A stretch of 64,000 nt of DNA from Kitasatospora aureofaciens (lineage in GTDB: Bacteria > Actinomycetota > Actinomycetes > Streptomycetales > Streptomycetaceae): assembly GCF_019192735.1 (NCBI RefSeq), contig NZ_JAHTKP010000020.1, positions 62,001 through 126,000 on the forward strand. Reading direction: 5' to 3'. This document shows, in pieces, positions 1 through 10,410 of the stretch. Below the pieces are notes generated by a model. It searched no databases. It saw only the letters and a list, made by a program, of their open reading frames with translations, and was not told the origin of the DNA. A program made the translations under genes and the position numbers. Position 1 is the stretch's first letter, and each line of letters begins with the position of its first letter.

Positions 1-3000
1 AGGTCCTTTAGGGCTGACTTTTCACCGGTTGCCAGCATCGAGTTGATACCTCGCGCTGCCGGGCCCAGGTCAAAGCTGGAAATAGCCGCGCCAAGTGCGT
101 CGCAGGCTTCCGGGTCCGAACCGTTTGCTCCGCCACCCTTGGCACACTTGTACCAAGGGATGACGACCGACATATCGGACAGCATTTTGTCCATGGCCTT
201 GACATGATCCAGGTCCTGGTCCCGTTGCTGCTGGCTGGTGCAGCGTTTCCCGAGTCGCGACGTGTCGTAACAGGTCTTCTTCGTGTATGCCCGATAAGCG
301 TCGTCGATGATCTTCTTGACGCGGGCTTCCTTCTGCTCCGCGATGGTGTGGTCAGGGTTCTGGTTGACCGTGCTGTGGCTGCACTCGCTGGTGACGCAGT
401 CGCCGGCCATGGTGGCTTCGGCGGAACAGTCGCTGCCGCAGGCGTTGCCGTGTTCGTTGCAGCCTTCGTGGCCGTTGCGGCAGGTGTAGAGGCCGCTCGG
501 GTCACTGGAGTTGACGGGGTCGTTGTTGCTGTAGGCGTAGGCATTCCACTGCTGTGGGTTGTCCGGGCCGATGAGCGGGTCGGGGTTGAGGAAGCGGCCG
601 GTGGTGGGCTGGTACTCGCGGGCGCCCAGGTTGGTGAGACCGGTGGCATCGTCCTTTGTGCCGCCGACGAAGCCGTGGTCGCCGCCCCAGGTGGTGGGCT
701 GGGTGCCGCGGGGGTTGCCGAACGGGTCGGACAGCCGCCGGGACTCCGCCAGCGTGGAGCCGTCGAGAGCGAGGGTGCCGGTGCCGTGCGGGTCGGCGAT
801 CTGGTAGGTGCTGGTGCCGCCTTGGCGGACCAGGGTGATGCCTCCGGGGATCTGGTAGGAGCGGATGCCGGTGACGGTGCCGCCGGTGTAGACGAGTTCG
901 TCGCCGCCGAGGTTGATGGTGGTCTTGCCGGGGTCGCGGCGGATGAGCTGGTTGCCGGCAGCGTCGTAGAGGTAGGTGGTCGGTCCGGGGGTGCCGGTCT
1001 TGGCGTAGGAGGCGAGCTTGTCCTCGCCGTTCCACGTCAGGGTGGCGGTGCCGGAGGTGTCGGTGACGGCGGTGGTGTTGCCGGCCGCGTCGTACTGGGT
1101 GCTGCTGCCCGTGGTGCCGGCCGCTGCCGTGGTGGTGGAGCCGGTCAGGGCGTGCGGGCCGCCGGTTCCGCCACCGGTGTTGGGCGCGGTGGTCGGGGTG
1201 TTGACAGTGCCGGTTGCCGGGAAGGCCTGGTTGGTGGTGGTGTCCTTGGTGGTGTCACCGAAGGGGTCGTGCTGGACGAGCTGGGTGCGGTTGCCGGTGA
1301 GGTCGTAGCCGTAGCTCTGCCAGTACGCGGCGGGTCCCCCGACGGTGGTCCTCAGCGGGGCCTGGGCGCCGCTGGTGGGGGTGGCGTTGGTGCAGGAGCC
1401 GACGCCGCCCACCGTGGGCTGCGGGGCCTGGGTGAGTGTGCCGGTGTCTGTCCAGGCGTTGGTGAGTCGGCCGAGGTAGTCGTAGCCGAAGCACTGGAGA
1501 TCGGTGGACGACGGGGTGTTGTCCGGGATGTTCCGTACGGCTGTGATCTGCCCGGCCGCGTTGTAGGCGTAGGTGAGCTGCTGGACGGCGCCGGTGGCGG
1601 CGGTCTGCTTGTCGACGAACTGCTGCAGCGGCCGGCCGGTGGAGGTGTCGTAGGTGTTGGTGACGACAATCTGGGTGCCCCACGGGTTCATGGTGGAGCG
1701 GATGTTGCGTCCGAAGGCGTCCCAGTCCGAGGACAGGTCGTAGGTGGCCCCGCCGTAGGCACCGTAGGTGATCAGCGGGCCGTTGTTGTCGTACGAGTAG
1801 TGGATCGACTCGTCGGCGATGTCGCCGACGGCCGAACGGTCGTCGTCGGTCAGCGCGCCGGTGACCGGGTCGAACATCGCCTGGTAGGTGTAGGTGAACG
1901 GGGTGGTGCCCTGCCCGATTTCGGTGCCGGGGATGGTGGTGGTGATGTTGGTCGGGTGGTAGGCGGTGTCGTAGGACAGGACAGCGGTGGTGTAGGCGCT
2001 GCCGGAGGCCCCACCGACGTAGCGGGTCGACGTGGCGGGCTGGCCCGGGAGGACCGTGTCGTAGGTGAAGCCGGTCAGCTGGTTGGCTGGTGCGACCGAG
2101 CCGGCGTACGAGCCTGTGGTGCGTCCGAGCAGGTCGTAGGTGTAGGCGATGGTCTGCCCGCGCGCATCGGTGCTCGAGCCAAGCCGACCGTCGGCGTCGT
2201 AGGCCTTGGTACTCGTCCCGGTGTCCGGGTCGGTGGCGGTGACCTCACGTCCCCGCAGGTCGTAGCCGCGGCTCCAGGTGTTGCCCGCCGCGTCCTTGTG
2301 CGTGGCGAGGTGCCCGTCGGCCGTGTAGGTGTAGGAGGTCACGTCCGCGTCGGCCGGGTTGCCGGTGGCGGTGGCGGTCTTGTACTGCCACAGCTGGGCG
2401 GTGTGACCGCGGGCGTCGGTGACGGTGGACGTGGGCGTGGCGCCGGCAGGCGGCGTGGTGTCGGTCCGGTCGATGCCGGGGTAGGCGGTCGTGGTGGTGG
2501 TCTGGGCGACGCCGTAGGCGACGAACTGCTGCGTGACGGGGCGGCCGAGGCCGTCGTAGAGGCTGTAGGCCTGGGCCGGGACCTCCTTCGTCGTGGTCAC
2601 GTACGGCGTGGTGCTGGGCGTGGCCTTGTCGTTGTACCAAGGACTGTTCGCCCGGGTGACCCGGCCCTGAGAGTCGTAGACCGTGTCGGTGATCAGCCGT
2701 CCGGCCTTGTAGGCGGACAGGGCCGGGGTGGACTGGGTCTGCACGACCCGGCCTGCGCCGTCCATGATCTGGATGCTGACGGCGTACTTCCCGTCGGCCA
2801 GTAGCTTGGAGCTGGTCACGGTCGGCGGCACGGCGGCGCCGTTGACGACACCCGGGGTCGAGTACGCGAACGTGGCGTTGGCGCTGGCTGTGGTGTCCTG
2901 TCCCGGCAGCCACACGCCGGTGATCCGGCCGAGCGCGTCGTAGGACCGGCTGGTGCTACGGCCGTTGGGGTCGGTGACCTTGATCGGAAGGGAGCGTGCC

Positions 3001-6000
3001 GGATCCATCGTGGTCGTGCTGACTCGCCCGGACGCGGCGTCGGCAGCTCCGGCCGGGGCCGGGGCCGTGACGGTGAGGCTGTTCGGGAGCTCACCGGCCG
3101 TCGACGCGGTGTAGGCCGTCGTCGTGGTGGCGCCGCCCGGGTGGGCGCTGTCTGTTGCGTTCGGGTCGGTCGTCCCGACGAGCCGCCCGTAACCGTCGTA
3201 AGCATTGTTCACCGCGGTGAACTGCGGCGTTCCGCCGGCGTCGTAGTGGTCGAGCGTCAGGCTGCTCGTCACGTCGTGCGCGGTGCCGACCTGGCCGACT
3301 GGCCGGCCGTCGTACACCGACCTGCTCCAGGAGACGGTGTTGGCGGCAGTCGGAGTGGCGGTGCAGGCGTTCGCACCGGAGACCGCGATCACCTCGGACG
3401 GCAGTGCCAGGACCTGCGGGTCCGAGCCCGCCGCGTAGTTGGTGCGGGTGCAGATGTCCGGCAGGTCGTCGGCCGTGTCGATCGAGGTGAGGACGCGGTT
3501 GCCGTTGGCCTTGTCGGTTGTGGTGCTCTTCGCCGACGTCCGCCACGTGCCGTCCGCCTTCAGCGACCGTGATGTGGTGGTCGCGCTGGTGGTGGCGTAG
3601 CGAGCGGTGAGGGCAGGCAGGTTGGCACCCTGGCTGTGCGTGGCGGTGGTGACCGGGCCGCCCGCGGTGCTGACGGTGTAGCCGGCGATGCTGCCGCCCG
3701 CCTGGGTGTAGGTGTCGGACTCCAGGACCTGGCCGGAGATCCAGTCGGAGTCGGTGACCGTGGCGGTGCCGGTGACCTGGCCGCTCATCGGGCCGGCGAT
3801 CTGGACACTGCGCCCTGTGCCGTTGGCGAGGATGTCACCATCCATGCCCTGGTAGTACGTCGTCGAGCTCTGCGACTGCGGGCCGTCGTTGCCGCTTCCG
3901 GAGACGGCGGTGACGCTCGCGTAGCCGCGGAACTGGTCCCAGGTGCGGTTCTTGTCCTGAGTCGCCGACGAGTCGTTGCGGTGCCAGGCGGCCTTGCCGT
4001 AGGTGTAGTTGGTCACCATCGGGATTGAACCGGGGGTCGCCGGGTTCGTGGTGACGCTGGCGACCGGGTACTTCAGGAACCAGTCGTCCACGGGCGCCGC
4101 ACCGATGATCGAGCCGGGCGGATTCCACTTGACGTTGTAGCAGGAGAGCGTGTCGCTGTCGGCGGAGGCCGGCATGACGTTGTTCACCCGGGAGCAGCCG
4201 GCAGACGCGTAGTTGACGCCGATGGTGCCGCCGGTCTCGGTGGTGATCAGCTGGATGCGCGGCCGGTTGTAGGCCGGCGGTGCGGGCACCAGGTTGGTGC
4301 CGTCCACACGGTTGGGAAGCAGCTGGGAAGTGAAGGACACCGGCGGCAGCGTGATGGAGCCGCCGTTCGCCTGGGGGTCCTGGCCGGTGCGCTGCACCGA
4401 GGCGAGCCAGGGGACCTGGGTGTTCTCGGTGGCGTTCTGTACGTTGATGAACGTGTGGTTGAGCGCGTAGGAGTCCACCGTCTGGTAGGCACCGCTGACC
4501 CGGATCTGGGTGGCGATGGACGCGAGCCACTTGGTGGTCCAGAACGTGGGACCGTAGACGGCGCACGTGCTGCTCGCGTCGCACTGCTGGTCCAGCGGGA
4601 CGTCGGGCCAGTTCGCCGCGTTGGCCGCGGTGCGCTGGGACGGGTCGCAGGCCGCGGTGGAGGTGACGCACCGCTCGGAGGTGTTGAAGACGATCTTCGC
4701 GGCGGGGTTGTAGGCGCCGCTGTTGTTCAGCTGGTCCGAGAGGAGCTGGCCGTAGCCGATCGAGGAGAGCGTGCCCGCGCGGGTGTAGGCGGTGCTGGTG
4801 CCGTTGCCGTTGTTCTGGGCCCCACCGCGGGAGTAGTAGTTCGTCTCGGGGACGTAGGTGTAGGTGGTGAGGTTGCCGTGCGGGTCCGCGACGAAGTCGA
4901 GGTTCCAGCGCCACGCGGTCTGGCACCACGAGCCCTTGCCCTTGGCCGGGTCGTAGCACGGGTCGCCGTTGTTGGGCGAGTAGACCGGGAGGGTCCACGC
5001 CGAGCCGCTGTCCGCGCCGAGGGCGGTCGGGTTGCCGTTCGCGTCAGGGACGTGGTTCAGGCCGAAGTAGTAGACGGTGCCGCTGGTGTCGGTGACCTTG
5101 AGGTAGGAGCCGTTCCAGGTGCCGTTGGTCGCGCCGGTCAGGAACTGGATCTTGGTGCCGTCGTCGTCCTTCAGCCGCCAGGTGCAGGCCGCCTGCTCCA
5201 TCGCCGCCGGCGCACCGGACTGGCAGGAGGCGTCGTCCGGAACCAGCTGACCGGAGTGACCCGCGAGTGACAGGGTGAGGTTCGCGCCGCCCCAGCACTG
5301 GTCACCAGAGCCGGTGATCCCGTCCAGCGAACAGGGCTTGAACGACCGCTCGACGAAGCCGGCACCGTAGTCCCAGCCGTCGCCGATCCAGGAGGCCTGC
5401 GAGTTGCTCGACGAGGTGCGCCCGTCCACTGAGGCAGAGTCGTAGGACAGCGACACCTTCGGGGCCGAGCCGGCCAGCGCCGGTGGCACCTGCACCGGGT
5501 ACCCGTAGGTGAACGCGCCCGACGAGCCGCCGGCGGTCCAGGACTGGGAGGCTCCGAGCGGGGTTGCCGAGTAGGTTCCGGCCCCGCTGGACGCCCCCGA
5601 CACCACGCCGATCGTGGTCGAGGTGGTGGTGGAGTCCGCGTACACCGCCCGGGCCGCCCCCGTGACGGCGTCGGTGGCGGTCCTGGTGACCGGGGTGGTC
5701 GCGGTCGCGGCGGCCCCCGTCCCGGTCAGCGGGACGTCAGCGACGAGCTTCTTCGTCGACGGGTCGTAGTGCGACTCCAGCGGCGTCTGCTTGCGGCAGT
5801 CCTGGGCCTGCGGCGTTGTCGTCGTGCAACCGGGCAGAACCACCAGGTGCGCCCGTGCCGCCCAGTTCGCGCCGAAGGCGCTGTCCAAACTCGACGCGTC
5901 TACGCCCAGACGCACTGCCGCGGCATCCCCCGAGCCGGGGCGGGTGAGAGTCACCGCGACACCGGGTATTCCGGCGGTCACCGAGGCCTTGCTGTCGGCT

Positions 6001-6458
6001 ACCTCGACCTGGATCGTCTGACCCGCAGCGGACGAGCCGGCCAACGGTGCAACCGTGACCGGAAGCCCTGAGACCTTGGCCTCGGCACCGGCCTGCGGCT
6101 TCTCGCCCTCAGCCAGGGGATGCGGATCAGGGGCGGAACCGAGGGTCACCGAGGCGTGGCCGCCCGGGATCGCCTGCGGGTTCTTCGGCGGGGTCCAGGT
6201 CGGCGGCACCGGGTGCTCCGGCTTAGGGGCCGGAATCGGGTTGACGTTCTGGCCGGCGATCGAGGCCGTCTTCGGCAGGGCAGTGTTCGGCGGCGACCAC
6301 TTGCGCGAGTAGTCCGGCCCGCCCGCCGCAGCCGCGATCGGCAGGGGCGCGAGCATCGACCCGAGGACTGCGACCGTCGTGACGGCCGCAAGCCGTCCGC
6401 GCAGTCTCCCCCTCCCACCCTTTGTCTTCTTGAGGCCAGACCGTTGTATAAATGACAC
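1..6458 (-). CDS. RHS/YD-repeat secreted protein, polymorphic-toxin-like (3' end beyond window)
   Basis: One frame stays open on the minus strand from about 6479 to the left edge, at least 2,150 codons with no stop, so the C-terminus is missing. I chose GTG 6458, which has a GGGGGA ribosome site nine bases upstream; ATG 6479 is an alternative. A basic stretch and a hydrophobic segment (residues about 20-45) form an export signal. Next come a proline-rich part, an SpvB/TcdB-like segment (SYDSASVDGRTSSSNS), many YD repeats (YDALGRITG, YDLLGRTTG, YDAAGNTTAV) and the RHS core (REYQPTTGRFLNPDPLIGP, then NAYAYSNNDPVNSSDPSG). About 165 residues after the core form a variable, cysteine-rich tip. In this family the repeats make a cocoon that encloses a C-terminal toxin or effector. 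Which activity the tip has, and whether an immunity gene follows, cannot be seen here. Confidence 0.9.
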   Translation of the reverse strand, partial: MSFIQRSGLKKTKGGRGRLRGRLAAVTTVAVLGSMLAPLPIAAAAGGPDYSRKWSPPNTALPKTASIAGQNVNPIPAPKPEHPVPPTWTPPKNPQAIPGGHASVTLGSAPDPHPLAEGEKPQAGAEAKVSGLPVTVAPLAGSSAAGQTIQVEVADSKASVTAGIPGVAVTLTRPGSGDAAAVRLGVDASSLDSAFGANWAARAHLVVLPGCTTTTPQAQDCRKQTPLESHYDPSTKKLVADVPLTGTGAAATATTPVTRTATDAVTGAARAVYADSTTTSTTIGVVSGASSGAGTYSATPLGASQSWTAGGSSGAFTYGYPVQVPPALAGSAPKVSLSYDSASVDGRTSSSNSQASWIGDGWDYGAGFVERSFKPCSLDGITGSGDQCWGGANLTLSLAGHSGQLVPDDASCQSGAPAAMEQAACTWRLKDDDGTKIQFLTGATNGTWNGSYLKVTDTSGTVYYFGLNHVPDANGNPTALGADSGSAWTLPVYSPNNGDPCYDPAKGKGSWCQTAWRWNLDFVADPHGNLTTYTYVPETNYYSRGGAQNNGNGTSTAYTRAGTLSSIGYGQLLSDQLNNSGAYNPAAKIVFNTSERCVTSTAACDPSQRTAANAANWPDVPLDQQCDASSTCAVYGPTFWTTKWLASIATQIRVSGAYQTVDSYALNHTFINVQNATENTQVPWLASVQRTGQDPQANGGSITLPPVSFTSQLLPNRVDGTNLVPAPPAYNRPRIQLITTETGGTIGVNYASAGCSRVNNVMPASADSDTLSCYNVKWNPPGSIIGAAPVDDWFLKYPVASVTTNPATPGSIPMVTNYTYGKAAWHRNDSSATQDKNRTWDQFRGYASVTAVSGSGNDGPQSQSSTTYYQGMDGDILANGTGRSVQIAGPMSGQVTGTATVTDSDWISGQVLESDTYTQAGGSIAGYTVSTAGGPVTTATHSQGANLPALTARYATTSATTTSRSLKADGTWRTSAKSTTTDKANGNRVLTSIDTADDLPDICTRTNYAAGSDPQVLALPSEVIAVSGANACTATPTAANTVSWSRSVYDGRPVGQVGTAHDVTSSLTLDHYDAGGTPQFTAVNNAYDGYGRLVGTTDPNATDSAHPGGATTTTAYTASTAGELPNSLTVTAPAPAGAADAASGRVSTTTMDPARSLPIKVTDPNGRSTSRSYDALGRITGVWLPGQDTTASANATFAYSTPGVVNGAAVPPTVTSSKLLADGKYAVSIQIMDGAGRVVQTQSTPALSAYKAGRLITDTVYDSQGRVTRANSPWYNDKATPSTTPYVTTTKEVPAQAYSLYDGLGRPVTQQFVAYGVAQTTTTTAYPGIDRTDTTPPAGATPTSTVTDARGHTAQLWQYKTATATGNPADADVTSYTYTADGHLATHKDAAGNTWSRGYDLRGREVTATDPDTGTSTKAYDADGRLGSSTDARGQTIAYTYDLLGRTTGSYAGSVAPANQLTGFTYDTVLPGQPATSTRYVGGASGSAYTTAVLSYDTAYHPTNITTTIPGTEIGQGTTPFTYTYQAMFDPVTGALTDDDRSAVGDIADESIHYSYDNNGPLITYGAYGGATYDLSSDWDAFGRNIRSTMNPWGTQIVVTNTYDTSTGRPLQQFVDKQTAATGAVQQLTYAYNAAGQITAVRNIPDNTPSSTDLQCFGYDYLGRLTNAWTDTGTLTQAPQPTVGGVGSCTNATPTSGAQAPLRTTVGGPAAYWQSYGYDLTGNRTQLVQHDPFGDTTKDTTTNQAFPATGTVNTPTTAPNTGGGTGGPHALTGSTTTAAAGTTGSSTQYDAAGNTTAVTDTSGTATLTWNGEDKLASYAKTGTPGPTTYLYDAAGNQLIRRDPGKTTINLGGDELVYTGGTVTGIRSYQIPGGITLVRQGGTSTYQIADPHGTGTLALDGSTLAESRRLSDPFGNPRGTQPTTWGGDHGFVGGTKDDATGLTNLGAREYQPTTGRFLNPDPLIGPDNPQQWNAYAYSNNDPVNSSDPSGLYTCRNGHEGCNEHGNACGSDCSAEATMAGDCVTSECSHSTVNQNPDHTIAEQKEARVKKIIDDAYRAYTKKTCYDTSRLGKRCTSQQQRDQDLDHVKAMDKMLSDMSVVIPWYKCAKGGGANGSDPEACDALGAAISSFDLGPAARGINSMLATGEKSALKD

Positions 6459-6723
6459 TCTTTTACATCCCCCAAGCATTGGCCCCCGAATACGGGAGGC
6501 ATGTCCTGTATCCGAACCGGCGGATGCTAGCGGACCTTGATGACGTGCAGTCAAGACTTCGCCTTAGGTGATACTTCTCACGCAGGTCGACGTATCGGCC
6601 ATTTCGCGGCAAGTCAGCATTTCGCCGCCGAATCGAGTTGGGTTGATGTCAGGGCCTCCCCTACGGTGCCCCTCGATTGCGTCCATGCAGGTCCACTGTT
6701 GTCTTTTGGGGGAGATTCCCGTT

Positions 6724-9700
6724 TTGAACAGAAAGCGCCGATACCACGGGGGTGCGTCGTCCAGCGCATTGGCCGCAACAGCGGTCCTGGCGCTCACGGC
6801 CGCCCTTGCAGGGCCGCAGGCCTCGGCCGTGGCCGACACCCCGCAGGTGCCGTCGCAGACAGCGATCGATGCCGCGACCGCGAAGATGATGCAGGAGCGG
6901 CCCCCTGCCAACGCGACCGAGACGGCGATCGCCCAGGCCAAGGCGACCGGCAAGAACGTCCCGATCGACTCGCTCACCACCGAGTTCAGCGAGACCGTCG
7001 CCACCCCCCAGGGACATCTGGCACTCACCAGCCACCCGGACCAACAGCGCGTGCGCCGAGGCGGCGTTTGGCAGGGGCTGGACGCCACCCTTGCGGCCAA
7101 TCAGGACGGCACATTCTCCCCCAAGTCCGCAGCAGGGCAGCTCGTGCTGTCCAAGGGCGGAAACGGACCGCTGGCCACCATGACCAGCGCGGACGGCAAG
7201 AAGCTGGCCCTCGCCGCCCCGTTCGCCCTCACCGCACCCGTGGTCAGCGGCGACAGCGTGGTGTACCCGTCCGTCGCCCCCGACATCGACCTCAAGGTCA
7301 CCGCCACCAAGTTCGGCGGCCTTTCGACCGTGCTGGTCGTCAAGACCCAGGCAGCCGCCGCCAACCCGGCTCTGAAGAACCTGCACTTCGACACCACCGC
7401 CGACGGCGTCACCGTCACCAGCGACGCCAAGGGCAACATCACCGCCACCGCCGCAGACGGCAAGCCCCGCTGGACCGCGCGCACCCCGCAGATGTGGGAC
7501 AGCGCCACCGCAACAGCGGCGCCCGCTGCTCCCGCCGTCAAGGCCTCCACGATGCTCATGGCGGCCCCCGCCGCCGATACCCCGGCACCCGCCGATATCC
7601 AGGCGGGCCCGGCCAAGGCCGCTCCGACCGGCACCGATGCCGGGCCCGGTGCGGGCTCCAAGGTCTCCGAGATGCCGGTCAAGGCCGGCGCCACCGGCAT
7701 CGACCTGACGCCCAACCAGGACCTCCTGGCCCACGGCACGGCGCCCTACTACATCGATCCCGCCTTCCTGCCCTGGAGCACGTCGGCCAACGCCTGGACC
7801 TGGGTCCAGTCGGCCCACGACAGCGGTAACTGGCTCGGGCAGGGCCCCAAGGACTCCGACCACCCAGGCGTCGGAAAGTGCGGCACCTACCCCAACGGCG
7901 GCAGCTGCATCCCCGCCGACATCGAGCGCAGCTTCTACCAGTTCGACATCAGCGCGCTCAACGGAGTGGTCATCAACTCCGCGACGATGAGCCTGCAGGA
8001 GTACGTCTCGGCCGACTGGTCATGCACCACAACGTACCCGCTCAACCTCTACGTTACCGGGCCAATCGGAAGCGGCACGACGTGGTCCAACCAACCCGGG
8101 CAGGTGAGCGGCCCGCTCGGCACGACCGCCTGGGTCGGCGGTTCGGGCAAGGACCCGTGCCACGACAACGTTCCGTTCAGCTTCGACATCACCGGCGCGA
8201 TGCAGCAGTACGTCAACTATGGTCAGTTGACGTTCGGCCTCTACGGCGACGAGAACAACCAGCTCGCGTTCAAGCGGTTCACCTACCAGCCGACGCTGTC
8301 CGTGATGTACGACCGCATTCCCAACACCCCGACGAACCCGGCGGTGTGGCCCGCCCCGACGACCGTTGTCCCCGGCGGGACCAACCAGTCCTGCGGTGAC
8401 AGCAACGCCAACGACTGGGCCTGGCTCGGCGCCGGCTCCGCCCAGAACAACGCCGTCTGGCTCAACGCCACCGTCACCAGCAACGCCCAGGCCCAGGTCG
8501 CGACCTGGGACCACATCTGGGACTACCAATCCTCCAACGGAGCCAGCGGCACTACGCCCTACGTCAGCAGTGGTGGCACCACCAGCTTCCAGCTTCCGGC
8601 AGGCCTGATCCAGGACGGCCACGCCTACGGCTACGACATGCAAGCCACCGACGGCCTGGACGGCGTGCCCTGGTCCGCCCCCACACCGAACTGCTACTTC
8701 AAGGTCGACCTCACCCCGCCGACCCTCACCTTCCCCACCACCGTCGCCGACACGACCAAGCAGTTCCCGCCCAGCGGCAACGGCCAGACACCCCAGATCT
8801 ACGCAGGCCAGAGCGGCGGCGTCCCCTTCACCGCCACCGACCCCAACCCCAGCGGCGCCTACGCCTCCGGCGTCGTGTGCCTGCGCTGGAGCTTCGACCC
8901 GCAACTCGTCGACGCCACCTGGCAGTGCGGCAGCTCCATGCCCACCGGTCAGATCCCGGTGACCGCCGGACGCTGGGGCACCAACGTCCTCTACATCCAG
9001 GCCGAGGACAACGCCGGCAACCTCTCCCCGGTCGCGCAGTACGCCTTCTACGTCCCGTGGAACCCGAACAGCCCCGCGCCGACCTTCGGTGACGTCACCG
9101 GCGACGCGCTGCCCGACATCGTCGCCGCCGACCCGAACGGCGACCTGCGTGCCTACAGCATCCCCGCCACCGCGCCCAAGGCGCCGCTCGCCTCACTGAT
9201 GGCCAAGTCCCCCGACGGCGACTCCTGGGCTCTTTACCACGTCACCCACCGCGGTAGCCTGCGCGGCGGCGGGAACGTCGATGACCTCTTCGTCCACAAG
9301 GACAACGGCAAAAGCCTCTACTACTACAAGAACCCCGGCAACACCGGCGTCACCGGCGTCTTCGACGGCAGCATCACACTGGGTAAGCCGGCATGCGACC
9401 CGAAGCTGACGGACTGCACCGGGTACAACGCCGCCGACTGGTCCACCACGCTTCAGATCGCCGCCAGCGGCGACCCCAGCACCACCCAGCTCGACACCAG
9501 CAAGAAGTTCCTCAACCGCACCGGCCTGTTCACCGTCGAGAGCAGCCCGGACGGCACCGGAGCCCTCTGGTTCTACCCCGCCATCGGCGACGCCGTCCTC
9601 GGCTCACCCACCAGGTTCGCAAAGATCGACCTGAAGGGCTGGGACCTCATCTCCCCCGGCGACTGGGCCGGCCAAGGCCACCCCGGCCTGTGGGCGCGCA

Positions 9701-10410
9701 ACCAGAGCACAGGTGACCTGCGCGGCTACACCTTCACCACCGGCACTATCACTGTCGCCCTTCCCTTCGGTAAGAGCGGCAGCTACCCCACCCTCACCGG
9801 CGTCGCCACCGACACCAAGATCGGCTGGGGAATCCCCAGCACCGACTGGCCCCTCATCGGGTCCGACGGCGACCTCACCGGCACCGGTAACCCCACCCTC
9901 TGGCGCAAGACGCCCAACGGAATCATCCAGATCTTCACTGGCCACCCCACCACCACCGACCCCTACTACGCCTGGGACACGGGCCCGACGGGCGTCCTCA
10001 GCGCCTACGCCGAGAACAGCCCCATCGCGAACTCCGCCCAGACGGGCAAGTGCATCGACGCCAGCGGTGCCAGCTTTACACCCGGCACCGCCGTCCAGCT
10101 GTGGGACTGCAACCCCAGCAATGCGCAGTGGACCTTCAAGCCCGACGGCACCCTGCGCTTCCTCGGCGGCTGCCTCGACGCCACCGGAGGCGGTACCGCC
10201 AACGGGACCCCATTGGAAGTCTGGACCTGCGGCAACGTCTGGCCGAACCAGATCTTCCTCCCCAGGGCCGACGGCAGCATCTACAACCCCACCTCCGGCC
10301 GATGCGTTGACGACCCCGGCGCCTCAACAACCAACGGAGCCAGACTCCAACTGTGGGATTGCAACGGCACCGCCGCCCAGAAGTGGAACCTGCTCCCACG
10401 AACCAGCTGA
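6724..10410 (+). CDS. Secreted DNRLRE / FG-GAP / ricin-B-lectin multidomain protein
   Basis: The frame opens at 6568, but TTG 6724 is the likely start: GGGGGAG lies nine bases upstream and the product (1,228 aa) then begins with a clear signal peptide (LNRKRRYHGG, then an alanine-rich hydrophobic stretch ending near ASAVA). After an N-terminal beta-rich region comes a DNRLRE-like domain at about residues 400-530 (SFYQFDISAL, WSNQPG). Ig/fibronectin-like segments follow, then FG-GAP-type repeats (FGDVTGDALPDIVAADPNGD). A C-terminal ricin-type beta-trefoil at about 1100-1228 shows repeated QLWDC/QxW signatures (VQLWDCN, LQLWDCNG, QKWNLL). These modules bind sugars or act as scaffolds; no catalytic motif was recognised. 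It diverges from the RHS gene across about 265 bp, which suggests linked expression of two cell-surface proteins. Confidence 0.85.
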   Translation: MNRKRRYHGGASSSALAATAVLALTAALAGPQASAVADTPQVPSQTAIDAATAKMMQERPPANATETAIAQAKATGKNVPIDSLTTEFSETVATPQGHLALTSHPDQQRVRRGGVWQGLDATLAANQDGTFSPKSAAGQLVLSKGGNGPLATMTSADGKKLALAAPFALTAPVVSGDSVVYPSVAPDIDLKVTATKFGGLSTVLVVKTQAAAANPALKNLHFDTTADGVTVTSDAKGNITATAADGKPRWTARTPQMWDSATATAAPAAPAVKASTMLMAAPAADTPAPADIQAGPAKAAPTGTDAGPGAGSKVSEMPVKAGATGIDLTPNQDLLAHGTAPYYIDPAFLPWSTSANAWTWVQSAHDSGNWLGQGPKDSDHPGVGKCGTYPNGGSCIPADIERSFYQFDISALNGVVINSATMSLQEYVSADWSCTTTYPLNLYVTGPIGSGTTWSNQPGQVSGPLGTTAWVGGSGKDPCHDNVPFSFDITGAMQQYVNYGQLTFGLYGDENNQLAFKRFTYQPTLSVMYDRIPNTPTNPAVWPAPTTVVPGGTNQSCGDSNANDWAWLGAGSAQNNAVWLNATVTSNAQAQVATWDHIWDYQSSNGASGTTPYVSSGGTTSFQLPAGLIQDGHAYGYDMQATDGLDGVPWSAPTPNCYFKVDLTPPTLTFPTTVADTTKQFPPSGNGQTPQIYAGQSGGVPFTATDPNPSGAYASGVVCLRWSFDPQLVDATWQCGSSMPTGQIPVTAGRWGTNVLYIQAEDNAGNLSPVAQYAFYVPWNPNSPAPTFGDVTGDALPDIVAADPNGDLRAYSIPATAPKAPLASLMAKSPDGDSWALYHVTHRGSLRGGGNVDDLFVHKDNGKSLYYYKNPGNTGVTGVFDGSITLGKPACDPKLTDCTGYNAADWSTTLQIAASGDPSTTQLDTSKKFLNRTGLFTVESSPDGTGALWFYPAIGDAVLGSPTRFAKIDLKGWDLISPGDWAGQGHPGLWARNQSTGDLRGYTFTTGTITVALPFGKSGSYPTLTGVATDTKIGWGIPSTDWPLIGSDGDLTGTGNPTLWRKTPNGIIQIFTGHPTTTDPYYAWDTGPTGVLSAYAENSPIANSAQTGKCIDASGASFTPGTAVQLWDCNPSNAQWTFKPDGTLRFLGGCLDATGGGTANGTPLEVWTCGNVWPNQIFLPRADGSIYNPTSGRCVDDPGASTTNGARLQLWDCNGTAAQKWNLLPRTS

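Noticed and set aside
204..2804. Long plus-strand open frame (866 codons)
   Set aside because: Valine/glycine-rich shadow of the RHS gene on the opposite strand; no domain and no ribosome site.
6661..7863. Minus-strand 400-codon frame opposite the lectin-repeat gene
   Set aside because: Glycine/valine-rich antisense of a gene with clear signal peptide and domains on the plus strand.
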